A stretch of DNA of 64,000 bases. Source: WLMZ01 sp038227995 (GTDB lineage Bacteria > Actinomycetota > Acidimicrobiia > Acidimicrobiales > Ilumatobacteraceae). Positions 1 to 9,104 of this stretch are shown piece after piece. The stretch is from positions 1 to 64,000 of the forward strand of contig JBBRPP010000004.1 in assembly GCA_038227995.1 (NCBI GenBank), in the 5' to 3' direction. A program made the position numbers and the translations under genes. The notes under the pieces were generated by a model. The model was not told the origin of the DNA, did no database searches, and saw only the letters and a list, made by a program, of their open reading frames with translations. Numbering within the stretch: the stretch's first letter is position 1; each line of letters starts with the position of its first letter.

Positions 1-1
1 C

Positions 2-121
2 AACATCGAACAAGCCGCCGCCGACCATGCCGCCACGATCATCAATGGACAACGCCGACGCCACCTCAACTACCAAAGCCCCACCATGCTCTACACTGCC
101 GCTACAGCAACCGTGCACTGA
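2..121 (+). pseudogene. C-terminal end of a transposase-like ORF (IS30/rve type), cut by window edge
   Basis: An open frame enters from the left edge and stops at 119-121, leaving 39 residues. The tail has the layout N-G-Q-R-R-R-H-L-x-Y-x-S-P, which resembles the end of IS30-type and other DDE transposases (typically N-x-R-P-R-K-x-L-x-W-x-T-P). The 5' part lies outside the window, so it cannot be decided whether the gene is intact. It overlaps the last 31 bases of the opposing regulator gene, which suggests that the element inserted into that gene. The family call rests on a short match only. Confidence 0.4.
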
Positions 122-3100
122 TCACTGGAACTGGCCGAGCCGCCTTCGCCGCGGGGGTTGCCGATGGGTATGGGGTCGCCGAGGCGCACGCGTGTTTGCA
201 CGTCGTAGATGGAGACGCTGCCATCGTCGCTTGCTGCGGCGAGGATGGTGCCGTCGTTGGAGAACCGTATGTGCTCTATGAGTCCGCGTGCGCCGGGTAG
301 TGATGCTGTCTCGATGAGGGAGTTGGGGTCGTAGATGCCGATTGTGCCGTCTACGGAGGTCGCGACGATGACGCCTTGGGCGCTGACGAAAACGTTGACC
401 GAGCGTGCTTGATCGTTGTGATGCAGTTCGCGACCTGTTGCGGCGTCGTACGCAAAGAGTCCTTTTCCATCGACGTAGATGGTGGAATCGTCGGCGGTGA
501 TGGCCAAGGCGTCGACACCTGGCTGGTATCCGGCAGAATTCGGCGGGAGTTGCTGGGTGAAGACGGTTTTGCCGGTTTTGACGTTGAGTTCCACGAAGCG
601 TCCGGTGTCGTAGCCGATGAGGATCAGGGTGCCGTCGCTGCTGGCCGCCTCTGCTGTCGCCAGTCCTTCGAACTTGTACGCGAAGTTCGTCTGGATTTTC
701 GTGGCGACGTCGTAGGTGCCCACCGTTTGGTCGGCGAACAGACCGAAGATGACGTTGCCGACGGATCGGGCGAAGCGAAAGTTGGGAAGGCCCGACACGG
801 CCGTATCAGTGACGGTGTCCCACAGGGTGTAGTAGTCGAGATCGAGCGGTTGCTCGTTGCCGTTCGGGGTGCCGACGAGCAATGTTTTGCCGTCAGGGAG
901 GTCGGAGACAACGACATGATGATCGGTGCCGTGATCGGCGGCGACAAGTTTTTGGATCGGTCCGCTGCCATCGAGGAACCATCGGCTGATGGCATCGGCG
1001 TTGGGATTCGTGGCGACGAGCATCGTTCCGCCGGCAACCTTGAGCAGTTCCAGGTTGTTGGTCCGCCCTCGCTGGTTTTCTAGGGTTCGACCCGTTCGTT
1101 GACCGGTGAGCATCGAGTGCTCGTGGATGACTCCGAAGTAGTTTCCGCACCACAGTTGCTCGGTCTCCGTCGAGAAGGTGAACGCGGCACATTCGCCGTT
1201 CGGGTAGTCCTTTCCGCCGAAGCTCCAGATTTCTTTGTTGGTGGTCAGATCGACGCGAATGATCGACCCGATCGGCACGATCGGATTATCGTTTACGCCC
1301 TGAGCAACCATGGTGGTGCCGTCGGGGCTGAGCTGTATCGCGAGGCTGGTCGAGTCTGGGGGCACCGCGATGTCGGCGACCATCTTGAACGTGCCCGAGT
1401 CGAAGACGCGTAGGTGGCCGGCGCGCGAGCCAAGGTACAACCGTCCGTCGGGGCCGTAGGCGAGGGCGCCGTTGCCCGCGGGCGCAGGTGAGATGGGTGC
1501 ACCTGGCACGCCGAGCAGGTGTGCGAGTAGCTGTCCGTTGTGTGTGTCGTAGATGTCGGCCGCTCCGGAAGAGTCCGTTTCGACGGCGAGCTGTGAGCCG
1601 GTGTCGTTGAGCGCAAGTGAGTCCCAGTAGCTGTTGAGCTGGATTGTGGGTCCGATCGCGTGACCTGTTGCGAGATCGAACACGGCTGCGACCGATGATG
1701 ACAGCCCGTCGGGGGTGGTTGCGGCCCAAACGGCGGCGTCGCGGCCGTCGCCGCTGATGGCGCGGTTGAGTTGCGGAATCTGACCGTCGAAGATTGGGTC
1801 GAGTTGTATGCCGGTCTGGCCGGTGACGACGTCGAGCACTCGGGGCCGTGAGGCTCCGGAGGTGTCGTATGTGGTGATGAGCATCTTTGTCGTGTTGGGG
1901 ATGGCGTTGCCGTAGGTGGGGCCGGCAAACGGGAGGTATCCGAGGAATCCTGGGTCGAAGGTGAAGGTGCCGAACAGGGCTGCTTTCGAGTTCGCGTCGG
2001 GTGATCGTTTCCAGGCTTCGACAGCGAGGAGTGCGGCGAGGTCGCGTTGGGAGGAGCGCAGCGAGAGTGATCGGCTTGCCAGCGTTGTCAGTTCGGATTC
2101 GGTCTTGGCTTGTTTGGCTTGTGTGGCGGATTGTTGGGCCTGTGCTGCTGCGGCGATGGCCGAGGTCTTATCTCCTTCGGCGATCGACTTCTGTTTGTTT
2201 GCCTCCAAGGTTTGTTGATCAGCGATCTGTTTCTGCCCGACGGCGATTTGTTGTTGTTCGATGGCGGCGTTTTGTTGTTGGATGGCTCGGTGTTGTTGGG
2301 TGTCTGCGCGGTGTCGTTGGATTTCGGCGATTGTCCCGGCGATGATGGCGATGACGAGCAGGCTGGCGACGCTGATCAGCAGGCGGCGTAGGCGGCGGGT
2401 GTTGCGTCGCTCGCGTTCTCGGGTGAGGTCGCGGGCGTTGCGGCTGGCGTCGATGAAGTTGCGTTCGGCGGGGTTGAGTTGGATCGCGCGTTCGGGGAGG
2501 GCTTCGAGGGCCGCTTCGAGGCGTGAGCCGCGGTAGAGTTCGCTGTCGGCGTGGCCGGTGTCGTCCCAGTTGCGGGTGGCGGTGGCGAGGTGTTGGAGCT
2601 GTACCAGCCAGCGCCGGTCGGCTTCGAGCCATTCACGCAGCCTCGGCCAGTTGGTCAGTAGTGCTTCGTGGGCGACTTCGATGACGGGTTCGCGGGTGGC
2701 TAGATCGCGGTCGGCGACGAGCAGGCGGGCGTCGACGAACCGATCGGCGACCGCCCGTGCCGGTGCGGACAGTTCGCTGTGGCGGGCTCGTCGGCGGGTG
2801 TCGGGGGCGCCGTGGCCCGCGCTGACGAGCCGTCCGAACAGTTGCCGGGTCTGGGTTTGAGTCGGATCGTCGAGAGATGTGTAGATCTCCTCGGCGCGGC
2901 GGCCGATCGCGCCGGCGAGGCCGCCCAGATCGTCGAGCGTTTTCGTCGTGATGCGGTTGCTGTCGCGATGCTCGTACAGTTCGGCGAGCGCGAACTGCAG
3001 CAGCGGCAGGCCCGCTGGTTGCGCGTTGGCCTCGGCGACGATCGCGGTGACGACTCCGTCTTCGAAGTCGATGCCATGGCGATTGGCGGGACGCACGACT

Positions 3101-5292
3101 GCTTCCTCGAGCGCTTGTGGGCTGAGCGGGGGAAGCGCGAACGTGCCGTCGGCGATCATCTGACCGATCAGGGTGTGTTGCAGCGGCCGGTCGTAGAGAT
3201 CTGCGCGCACGGTGACAACACAGCTGATCCCGTGTTGCCCGGCGACGGTGACCGCGGTCAGGAACTTTTCGCGTTCGAGGTTGTCGGAGAGTGTCCAGCA
3301 TTCCTCGAACTGATCGACCACGAGGACCAGTCGGCCGGCGCCATCGCAGGCCGCGGCGCGGAACATCTGCGAAGGATCGTCGCCGACGATGTCGGCAGTG
3401 GCGACCTGGCGCAGCGCCTCGCGCAGTGCCGGCATTGGCCGGTCGCCGGGGACCATGGTCACGACGCGCACCCCGTCGCGTCGCAACAGCGGGACTAGAC
3501 CGGCATGGACGAGTGAACTCTTCCCCGACCCGGACGGGCCGACAACGGCAACCAGCTCTCTCGCCGCCAGCGTGTCGCACAATGCCCTAGCGACGTCGTC
3601 GCGGCCGAAGAAATCGGCGGCGTCAGCTTCGGAGAACGAGCGCAAACCCTTGTACGGGTTGACCGCCGCCGACACGGTCGCGGTCAGGGCGCGCACGGCG
3701 CGACGACGCGACGAGTTCGGCGCCGCATCCGCCGCTTTGGCTGTCGGTGTATTCACCGGTGTGAGCACACCCTCAGGGCGACCGACAGCTTCCCGCCACG
3801 CCACGATCAGCTCCGCCATTGACTCGAACCGCGCCGCTGCATCCGCGGCGGTCGCCCTGGCCAGAACCGCGTCGATCGCTTCGCACGGCTCGGACAACGA
3901 GCCGGCCAGACTCGGTACGCGTAGCCGCGCCGCCGGTTGCATCACCGCAAAAGGTGAGACACCGACGAGCAACTCCCACAGCATGCAGCCGAAACTGAAG
4001 ATGTCCGACAGGACCGTGTCGCCGCCGCGTCCACTCAACTCCGGTGCCGCATACGCCCGCGTGCGCGGGCCTCGCGCATCAAACGTCGCCGATGTGACTG
4101 CGATCCCAAAGTCGGACAGGTAGGCATTGCCGGCCTCGTCGAACAACACGTTCGAGGGCTTGATATCGCAATGCACGACCCCGACAGAATGCGCAGCCAA
4201 CAACGCCCCGCCGACTTCTTCCACCAGACGACTCGCCCGGGACACACTGAACGGGCCCTCGCTGACCATTGCGGTGAACGCGGTGCCACCGAGCAGCAGC
4301 CGGAACACGAGGTACGCCCCGCCGGGCTCACGCCAATAGTCATACAACGGCACGATGTGGGGATGTTCGAGCCGGGCCACCAACTGCGCCTCAGCCTCGA
4401 ACCGTTGGATGAACTCAAGTCCATCGGACAGGTCCGGGCGGATCGCCTTGATCGCCACCTCACGATTCGTGCCCGGCTGCGTCGCCGCGAACACTCGACC
4501 GAAGGCACCCTCACCCAACACGTCATGGACCACATAGCCCCGCAACAACCGCGCCCGAGAATTGACCGAAACCACCGGCCGCCCGGCCACCATAGAACGC
4601 TCCAACGCGACCAGATCCGCCGACGGCTCCAACCCCGTCTCGTCACCAAGACGATCACGGAACGCCTGGAACCTGCGCAGCGCGTCAGCATGCCTGCCGG
4701 TCGCGAACATCGCCTGCATCAACAACGACACCGGCCGCTCCCGCAACGCGTGATCAGCCGCCAGCCGCTCCAATTCCGGGATCACGCGATGCGCACCACC
4801 CAACGCCAACAACGCCTCAGCCCGCTCCTCCATCGCCACCACACGTAGCTCGTTCAGCCGCGACGCCTCCGCGACAACCCACCACTCACCACCGAAATCG
4901 CCGTAGGCCGCGCCCCGCCACAAACCCAACGCCCGGTCATACAACTCCACCGCCCGCCCCGGCTCCACACGGCCCGCGTCCGCCAACAACCCCTCGAACA
5001 CCGCAGCATCCACCACCGCATCCCCGACGTCGAACCGATACCCCTCATCAACCGTCACGACCGACGAGTCACCAACCGCAGCCCGCAAACGGGAGATGTA
5101 CGTCATCACCGAACGACTTGCGCCATCGGGCGCCAACCCGTCCGGCCACAAACAGTCCACCAGCCGCTCTGACGAGAGCGACTCCCCGGACTTCGACAGC
5201 AGCAACGCCAGCAGCCGCCGCTGCTGCGGACCGACAACCAGCGAGACATCGGCCTCTGCAGCCTCAACAGGTCCAAGCACCCGGTACTGCAT
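91..5292 (-). CDS. SARP/BTAD - Ser/Thr kinase - nSTAND ATPase - beta-propeller regulator
   Basis: A 1733-residue multidomain regulator. Residues 1-90 form a SARP-type winged-helix DNA-binding domain (starts MQYRVLGPVE) and about 95-235 a BTAD helical domain. A protein kinase follows at about 250-510, with GEGAFG near 258, lysine of VAIK near 282, HCDIKPSN near 372 (Cys replaces Arg of HRD) and DFG near 393. An nSTAND1-type NTPase begins at NPYKGLRSF; Walker A GPSGSGKSS is near 584 and Walker B is LVLVVDQFEE. A transmembrane helix near 967-987 and a Gln/Ala-rich coiled coil lead to a WD40-like propeller to the end. The ATG at 5292 is preferred over an upstream TTG because GGGGG lies just before it. 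The C-terminus looks shortened: the AGRNLTxxEW-type tail I associate with this family is absent, and the last codons overlap the transposase remnant. It probably senses a signal through the propeller and controls nearby genes; the target is unknown. Confidence 0.85.
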   Translation of the reverse strand: MQYRVLGPVEAAEADVSLVVGPQQRRLLALLLSKSGESLSSERLVDCLWPDGLAPDGASRSVMTYISRLRAAVGDSSVVTVDEGYRFDVGDAVVDAAVFEGLLADAGRVEPGRAVELYDRALGLWRGAAYGDFGGEWWVVAEASRLNELRVVAMEERAEALLALGGAHRVIPELERLAADHALRERPVSLLMQAMFATGRHADALRRFQAFRDRLGDETGLEPSADLVALERSMVAGRPVVSVNSRARLLRGYVVHDVLGEGAFGRVFAATQPGTNREVAIKAIRPDLSDGLEFIQRFEAEAQLVARLEHPHIVPLYDYWREPGGAYLVFRLLLGGTAFTAMVSEGPFSVSRASRLVEEVGGALLAAHSVGVVHCDIKPSNVLFDEAGNAYLSDFGIAVTSATFDARGPRTRAYAAPELSGRGGDTVLSDIFSFGCMLWELLVGVSPFAVMQPAARLRVPSLAGSLSEPCEAIDAVLARATAADAAARFESMAELIVAWREAVGRPEGVLTPVNTPTAKAADAAPNSSRRRAVRALTATVSAAVNPYKGLRSFSEADAADFFGRDDVARALCDTLAARELVAVVGPSGSGKSSLVHAGLVPLLRRDGVRVVTMVPGDRPMPALREALRQVATADIVGDDPSQMFRAAACDGAGRLVLVVDQFEECWTLSDNLEREKFLTAVTVAGQHGISCVVTVRADLYDRPLQHTLIGQMIADGTFALPPLSPQALEEAVVRPANRHGIDFEDGVVTAIVAEANAQPAGLPLLQFALAELYEHRDSNRITTKTLDDLGGLAGAIGRRAEEIYTSLDDPTQTQTRQLFGRLVSAGHGAPDTRRRARHSELSAPARAVADRFVDARLLVADRDLATREPVIEVAHEALLTNWPRLREWLEADRRWLVQLQHLATATRNWDDTGHADSELYRGSRLEAALEALPERAIQLNPAERNFIDASRNARDLTRERERRNTRRLRRLLISVASLLVIAIIAGTIAEIQRHRADTQQHRAIQQQNAAIEQQQIAVGQKQIADQQTLEANKQKSIAEGDKTSAIAAAAQAQQSATQAKQAKTESELTTLASRSLSLRSSQRDLAALLAVEAWKRSPDANSKAALFGTFTFDPGFLGYLPFAGPTYGNAIPNTTKMLITTYDTSGASRPRVLDVVTGQTGIQLDPIFDGQIPQLNRAISGDGRDAAVWAATTPDGLSSSVAAVFDLATGHAIGPTIQLNSYWDSLALNDTGSQLAVETDSSGAADIYDTHNGQLLAHLLGVPGAPISPAPAGNGALAYGPDGRLYLGSRAGHLRVFDSGTFKMVADIAVPPDSTSLAIQLSPDGTTMVAQGVNDNPIVPIGSIIRVDLTTNKEIWSFGGKDYPNGECAAFTFSTETEQLWCGNYFGVIHEHSMLTGQRTGRTLENQRGRTNNLELLKVAGGTMLVATNPNADAISRWFLDGSGPIQKLVAADHGTDHHVVVSDLPDGKTLLVGTPNGNEQPLDLDYYTLWDTVTDTAVSGLPNFRFARSVGNVIFGLFADQTVGTYDVATKIQTNFAYKFEGLATAEAASSDGTLILIGYDTGRFVELNVKTGKTVFTQQLPPNSAGYQPGVDALAITADDSTIYVDGKGLFAYDAATGRELHHNDQARSVNVFVSAQGVIVATSVDGTIGIYDPNSLIETASLPGARGLIEHIRFSNDGTILAAASDDGSVSIYDVQTRVRLGDPIPIGNPRGEGGSASSSDQCTVAVAAV

Positions 5293-5469
5293 CGCTGCCC
5301 CCAATCGTTCCAAGAATCATAAACATGATCCATGAGCTGCGTTTACAGAACGTCAACAGCACCCGCGAGCCCTCCAACCAGCCAGGCGACCGTCCCTTTG
5401 TCGGCGAACTGCAAACCAGGGGCCCCGCTGTCACCGGCCTGTCGACAGGACGCGCTCAAAGTCCCCGAC

Positions 5470-6840
5470 ATGACCACCCACACAATGCGCACAAACGCAC
5501 CGATGTCATCCCACACCCGAGCGGCGATCACCGTTCTTGTCACAGGCCTGATCGCTGTCGGCTGCAGTTCAGCGGCCACGACCTCACCCTCACCACACAC
5601 CGCGAGCTCCGTGGCATCCACGACAGTTCCGACGACGAGCGCAACCGTTCCCGCCGCCACGGCGCCCGCCACGACCGAACCGCCCACGACCGAACCAGCC
5701 ACGACTGAACCTACGACGACGCTGCCGCGTCCGTTCACGTTCCCCACCGTTGAGTCTCAGAAGATCTTGGACAGCTTTGTGTCCTCGTCGGGTGCGCCGG
5801 GAGGGATCATGGGTGTGAGCGTGCACGGTGGCCCGCCGACGATTCTTGTCAGCGGAGTGTCCGACCCGCGTCTCAAGACACCGATGAAGCCCGACGATGT
5901 CGTGTTCATCGCCAGCGACACCAAGACCTTCGTCGGGGCGGTTGTATTGCTGCTCGTGGGCGAGGGCAAGGTGTCGCTGGACGCTCCGATCAACACCTAC
6001 GGTCTCGACTTCCCGAACGGCGATGTCATCACCGTGCGCGAACTGCTGTCGCACACAAGCGGCCTCGCACCCGAGGGCGTCGAGGGCAACGCAAGCCAGG
6101 TCACGTACGGCGACGCATGGCGGGCCAAGATCCTCAGCGACCTCTCACACTTCTACACGATGGCCGAGATCGTCGCCTGGGTGCGCGATCGGCCCCTGTT
6201 GTTCCCGCCCGGCACTTCCACGGCATACAGCAATGTCAACATGTTCCTGGCCGCGCAGATCGTCGAGAAGGTGACTGGCCAGACGATCACTCAGCAACTT
6301 CAAGATCGCCTGTTCACGCCCTTGAAGCTGACCAACACCTATTACAGCGCGCAACAGGTCCCAGCTATCCCGCCGGTGCCAGTCATCCCGGGGCTGTTCT
6401 CTCTGGTACCCGGTGGAGCGTTGGTGAACACGGCCGATTTCGACCCGACCGCCCTGCTCACTGCGCTCGGACCTGCCGCAGCGATGGCATCGAACGCTAC
6501 TGACATGCTCACATGGGGCAACGCGTTACTGCGCGCCGGCACAGTTCTTGGCCCCGACCTCACTCAGCAAGCCCACAAGATCCTCCCCGGAGGCACCGGC
6601 CTCGGTGTCATCGGGTTCACACGCCAAGGCTTCTGCGTGTTCACCGCTTCATGCCCCAACGACCCAGCGGCGTTCACCGGTGTCGGCGGTCCAGGCGGGG
6701 TTCCCGGCACCAACACGGTGCTGATCTACGACATCCCAACCGACACCGTGATCTTCATGGCCGCCAACCTCGACCCCAGCCGGGGAATGTCGGGGGCCGC
6801 CGTCGCTGAGTTTGACCTCATCGCCACATCACAGAAGTGA
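5470..6840 (+). CDS. Serine hydrolase lipoprotein of the beta-lactamase/DD-peptidase family
   Basis: About 456 residues. The N-terminus has a signal sequence ending in a lipobox-like LIAVGC, then a Ser/Thr/Pro-rich linker with TTEP repeats, so the enzyme is probably a lipid-anchored extracytoplasmic protein. The catalytic SxxK is SDTK (Ser near residue 149) and the YxN motif is YSN (Tyr near 253). The usual third motif (HxG/KTG) appears only as a glycine-rich GVGGPGG segment. This fits the broad PF00144 family (class C beta-lactamases, DD-carboxypeptidases, esterases); the substrate is unknown. Start is uncertain: ATGs at 5470, 5485 and 5503 all precede the signal sequence and none has a clear Shine-Dalgarno. 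It is divergent from the SARP-kinase gene, which may regulate it. Confidence 0.8.
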   Translation: MTTHTMRTNAPMSSHTRAAITVLVTGLIAVGCSSAATTSPSPHTASSVASTTVPTTSATVPAATAPATTEPPTTEPATTEPTTTLPRPFTFPTVESQKILDSFVSSSGAPGGIMGVSVHGGPPTILVSGVSDPRLKTPMKPDDVVFIASDTKTFVGAVVLLLVGEGKVSLDAPINTYGLDFPNGDVITVRELLSHTSGLAPEGVEGNASQVTYGDAWRAKILSDLSHFYTMAEIVAWVRDRPLLFPPGTSTAYSNVNMFLAAQIVEKVTGQTITQQLQDRLFTPLKLTNTYYSAQQVPAIPPVPVIPGLFSLVPGGALVNTADFDPTALLTALGPAAAMASNATDMLTWGNALLRAGTVLGPDLTQQAHKILPGGTGLGVIGFTRQGFCVFTASCPNDPAAFTGVGGPGGVPGTNTVLIYDIPTDTVIFMAANLDPSRGMSGAAVAEFDLIATSQK

Positions 6841-6934
6841 GCCCGGCCGGCTGTGACGAGGTCATGCAAACCCGCTGGATACAGGAGCTCGGCACTCGCT
6901 GATCTGCACCTGTGATCAGGCTTGCGTCGGCGCG

Positions 6935-7420
6935 CTACACCATCAGGGCAATATCCGGCAGGACCTTCCATAGATGGGCATACATCGCCACGATCATCGG
7001 GCAGCTCAACTCCCATCGCCGCCACCTACCCACAAGTCGCGACGCTTCGACATCGAAGCGATGCGATGCGCAACGCACTGCCAACGAGATCGACAGCACA
7101 TGTCGTTCAGTCAACCCGGCCCAGAACACGCGCATCACCCTCAAACCGCGCCTAGAGCCGGCGATCTGTTTCGGCTGATACCTGTCCCCGAAGTGCCGGT
7201 AGGTGACGCAAAACGTGAGGCCCAGAGCGACGCTTCCAGTGTCGGGGACGATCACAAAGATCGGCGCGTCGGCGCTCTGCGTTCGCAGCGCTTGGCCGTC
7301 GGTGTTGCGGTAGGTCACGCCCCGAGGTTTCCGCTTCGCCTGCACGATCGTCTTGGTGGCGCTGACGCATCGAGCGCAAGCGGCAACCGATTCGATCACC
7401 TCCACGCGTCTCGGAACCAT
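6935..7420 (-). CDS. Hypothetical protein
   Basis: An open frame of 161 codons with the high third-position GC of the surrounding genes. I do not recognise the product. It contains a stretch around AKRKPRGVTYRNTDGQ and a hydrophobic segment IFVIVPDTGSVALGL, but no known motif. It is convergent with the serine hydrolase gene and ends about 95 bases after it. No Shine-Dalgarno precedes the chosen ATG. The frame stays open upstream through the tRNA-Leu, so the start is uncertain. It could be a non-coding open frame. Confidence 0.4.
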   Translation of the reverse strand: MVPRRVEVIESVAACARCVSATKTIVQAKRKPRGVTYRNTDGQALRTQSADAPIFVIVPDTGSVALGLTFCVTYRHFGDRYQPKQIAGSRRGLRVMRVFWAGLTERHVLSISLAVRCASHRFDVEASRLVGRWRRWELSCPMIVAMYAHLWKVLPDIALMV

Positions 7421-7528
7421 GTCCGAAAACCGCCAGCGAGAAACGTTCCGTGCAGGAATTGTGCGGCCTTGAAGGCACTCGAGCAGTGTGGCTGCGCCAA
7501 CCAGGGTCTCTGACCTGCGTGTTTGTAG

Positions 7529-7612
7529 TGCCCGGGACGGGGTTCGAACCCGTACGTACGTTCGTACAAGGGGGTTTAAGCCCCCCGCGTCTGCCAATTC
7601 CGCCACCCGGGC
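7529..7612 (-). tRNA. tRNA-Leu (anticodon UAA)
   Basis: Read on the minus strand, a 7-bp acceptor stem GCCCGGG/CCCGGGC encloses a D-arm (GGCGGAATTGGCAGACGC), an anticodon stem of G residues with loop CTTAAAC (anticodon TAA), a long variable arm typical of class II tRNA, and a T-arm with GGTTCGAACCC. The discriminator base is A and no CCA is encoded. The class II shape and D-arm fit leucine. Confidence 0.95.
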
Positions 7613-7628
7613 TAGTGCCCAGATCACG

Positions 7629-7949
7629 TTACGCCACGCGGGTGTCGGCAGCTGATGCCTCGAAGCCCAGGGCTTCCCACAACTCAGACCGCAGGCGGAA
7701 TGCCTTGGGTGCATCCAGCTTGTTGGCCACGACCACGCCTTCGATCATGTCGGCCAACACGGCGACGAACGGGCGGCCACGCAGTTTGACAGCGACGACC
7801 GCGCCATCGGCATGGCGGCGCAGAGAACGATCGACCCCAACGATCCGTGGGGGGCAGCGGTAGCTGGGGCCGATCAAGCCGCGGCGCCGTGCTTCGTTCG
7901 TCAGCGTGCGTGCTGCTTGGGCGAACTCGATGGCATTGCCGGGCTTCAT
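7629..7949 (-). CDS. Hypothetical small basic protein
   Basis: 106 residues, starting MKPGNAIEFAQAARTLTNEA. An N-terminal helix is followed by a segment rich in Arg and Val (RIVGVDRSLRRHADGAVVAVKLRGRPFVAVLADM) that may form a beta-sheet. No known family is recognised. It is divergent from the Cas4/AddB-like nuclease gene, sharing a 141-base intergenic region, and lies just upstream of tRNA-Leu on the same strand. The frame is open further upstream, but that part is antisense to the nuclease gene and is not counted. Confidence 0.6.
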   Translation of the reverse strand: MKPGNAIEFAQAARTLTNEARRRGLIGPSYRCPPRIVGVDRSLRRHADGAVVAVKLRGRPFVAVLADMIEGVVVANKLDAPKAFRLRSELWEALGFEASAADTRVA

Positions 7950-8077
7950 ACGAGCACTCTGACAGAGGGGCGCGCGATAGTTCTTTGCGCCGGCCCGAGG
8001 CCGGGCCGAAGCCGACCCGCGACGATCCCAACCACGGCCGAAACCACCGTCGCCGGGCGGTGCGAGGACCCTGTCGC

Positions 8078-8083
8078 TACAGT
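8078..8083 (+). promoter_or_regulatory. -10 element TACAGT, probable leaderless promoter
   Basis: TACAGT ends 7 nt before the GTG start of the nuclease gene and no Shine-Dalgarno is present, so transcription probably begins at or next to the start codon. Confidence 0.5.
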
Positions 8084-8090
8084 CGCAACC

Positions 8091-9044
8091 GTGAGCGACA
8101 CCTCCTTCCCGACGGCCCGGCTCACGCCAGCGCAGGAATCCACGCTCGCCCTGCTGCGCAAGTCGGGTGAGCCGCTGGTGTTCGACGCCGACTTCATCAC
8201 CGAGCTGCGCACCGACGCCCAGGAAGCCATCGCCGACTTCACCGATCGACTCGACGGCGCCGAGGTGTTCATCACCAAGCACACCCTCGCCGGCATCTTC
8301 GGGTGCGAGGCCCAGTTCCTGGCACCCGACGAATTCGAATGGACGCCGGCCCGGGCCCGCGGCCAGGTCGCCCACCGCGCCATCCAGCTGCTCATCAACT
8401 GGCGCGGCGAACCCGAACCGGCCGAACTCGTCGACGAATCGATCGCCCGCCTGATCAACGAAGAACGCGGCCTCGGGCCATGGCTGGAAACGCTGGGCCA
8501 GGGCGACCTCGCCGACCTGCGCGCAATGGCCGCCGACCACGTCACCAAGTTCATGGAATGCTTCCCGCCTCTGGATCCTCGCTCACGACCGGTGACCGAA
8601 TCCAGCACGCAATGGCCAGTGGCCGGGCCGATCCTGCTGCGCGGCCGATCCGACCTCACCATCGGCAAGCCGTTCGAGCGCGAGAGCCGCAAGCTGATCG
8701 TCGATCTCAAGACCGGCCGCGTCATCGCCCGCCACCGCGAAGACCTGCGCTTCTACGCCCTGGTCGAAACGCTGTCGCGCCAGGTGCCGCCGCGCAAGCT
8801 GGCCAGCTTCTACCTCGACGCCGCCCAACCGATCGTCGAAGACGTCACCGAGAACATGCTGCGGTCCACACTGCGGCGCACGCTCGACGGCATCCACGCC
8901 CTGATCGAGATCAAGATCGAAGGCCGGCCACCGACCAAGACGCCCGGCGCGTCATGCCGCTGGTGCCCGCTCGCGGCCACCTGCACCGAGGGCCAGAACC
9001 ATCTGCGCAGCGACCAGGACCGCGAGGTCGACGGGCTCGATTGA
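8091..9044 (+). CDS. Stand-alone PD-(D/E)XK nuclease of the RecB/Cas4/AddB type with probable Fe-S cluster
   Basis: 317 residues. The nuclease core is visible as LIVDLKTG followed by RHREDLRFYALV, the usual PD-(D/E)XK motif II/III and QxxxY-like region. The C-terminus has C-x2-C-x5-C (CRWCPLAATC), and a single upstream Cys (about residue 72, IFGCEAQ) could be the fourth ligand, the arrangement known from AddB and Cas4 nucleases with a 4Fe-4S cluster. The protein has no helicase domain and no cas genes are nearby. A role in DNA repair or end processing is inferred. The GTG start is chosen because a -10 element lies 7 nt upstream and because the frame upstream is antisense to the divergent gene. 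Confidence 0.8.
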   Translation: MSDTSFPTARLTPAQESTLALLRKSGEPLVFDADFITELRTDAQEAIADFTDRLDGAEVFITKHTLAGIFGCEAQFLAPDEFEWTPARARGQVAHRAIQLLINWRGEPEPAELVDESIARLINEERGLGPWLETLGQGDLADLRAMAADHVTKFMECFPPLDPRSRPVTESSTQWPVAGPILLRGRSDLTIGKPFERESRKLIVDLKTGRVIARHREDLRFYALVETLSRQVPPRKLASFYLDAAQPIVEDVTENMLRSTLRRTLDGIHALIEIKIEGRPPTKTPGASCRWCPLAATCTEGQNHLRSDQDREVDGLD

Positions 9045-9062
9045 GCCGCCGAGCGCACCGCA

Positions 9063-9102
9063 GCCGCCGACGCGCAACGGCGCCGCCGACGCGCAACGAC
9101 GC
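9063..9102. repeat. Two-copy 20-bp tandem repeat
   Basis: GCCGCCGACGCGCAACG occurs twice in tandem with a 20-base period between two convergent genes. It may act in transcription ending; no other role is seen. Confidence 0.5.
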
Positions 9103-9104
9103 CG

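Noticed and set aside
7421..7628. tRNA-Leu as the attachment site of an element
   Set aside because: I found no second copy of its 3' end within the window and no integrase beside it.
7950..8540. N-terminal extension of the small gene at 7629-7949
   Set aside because: It is antisense to the Cas4/AddB-like nuclease, whose motifs are clear.
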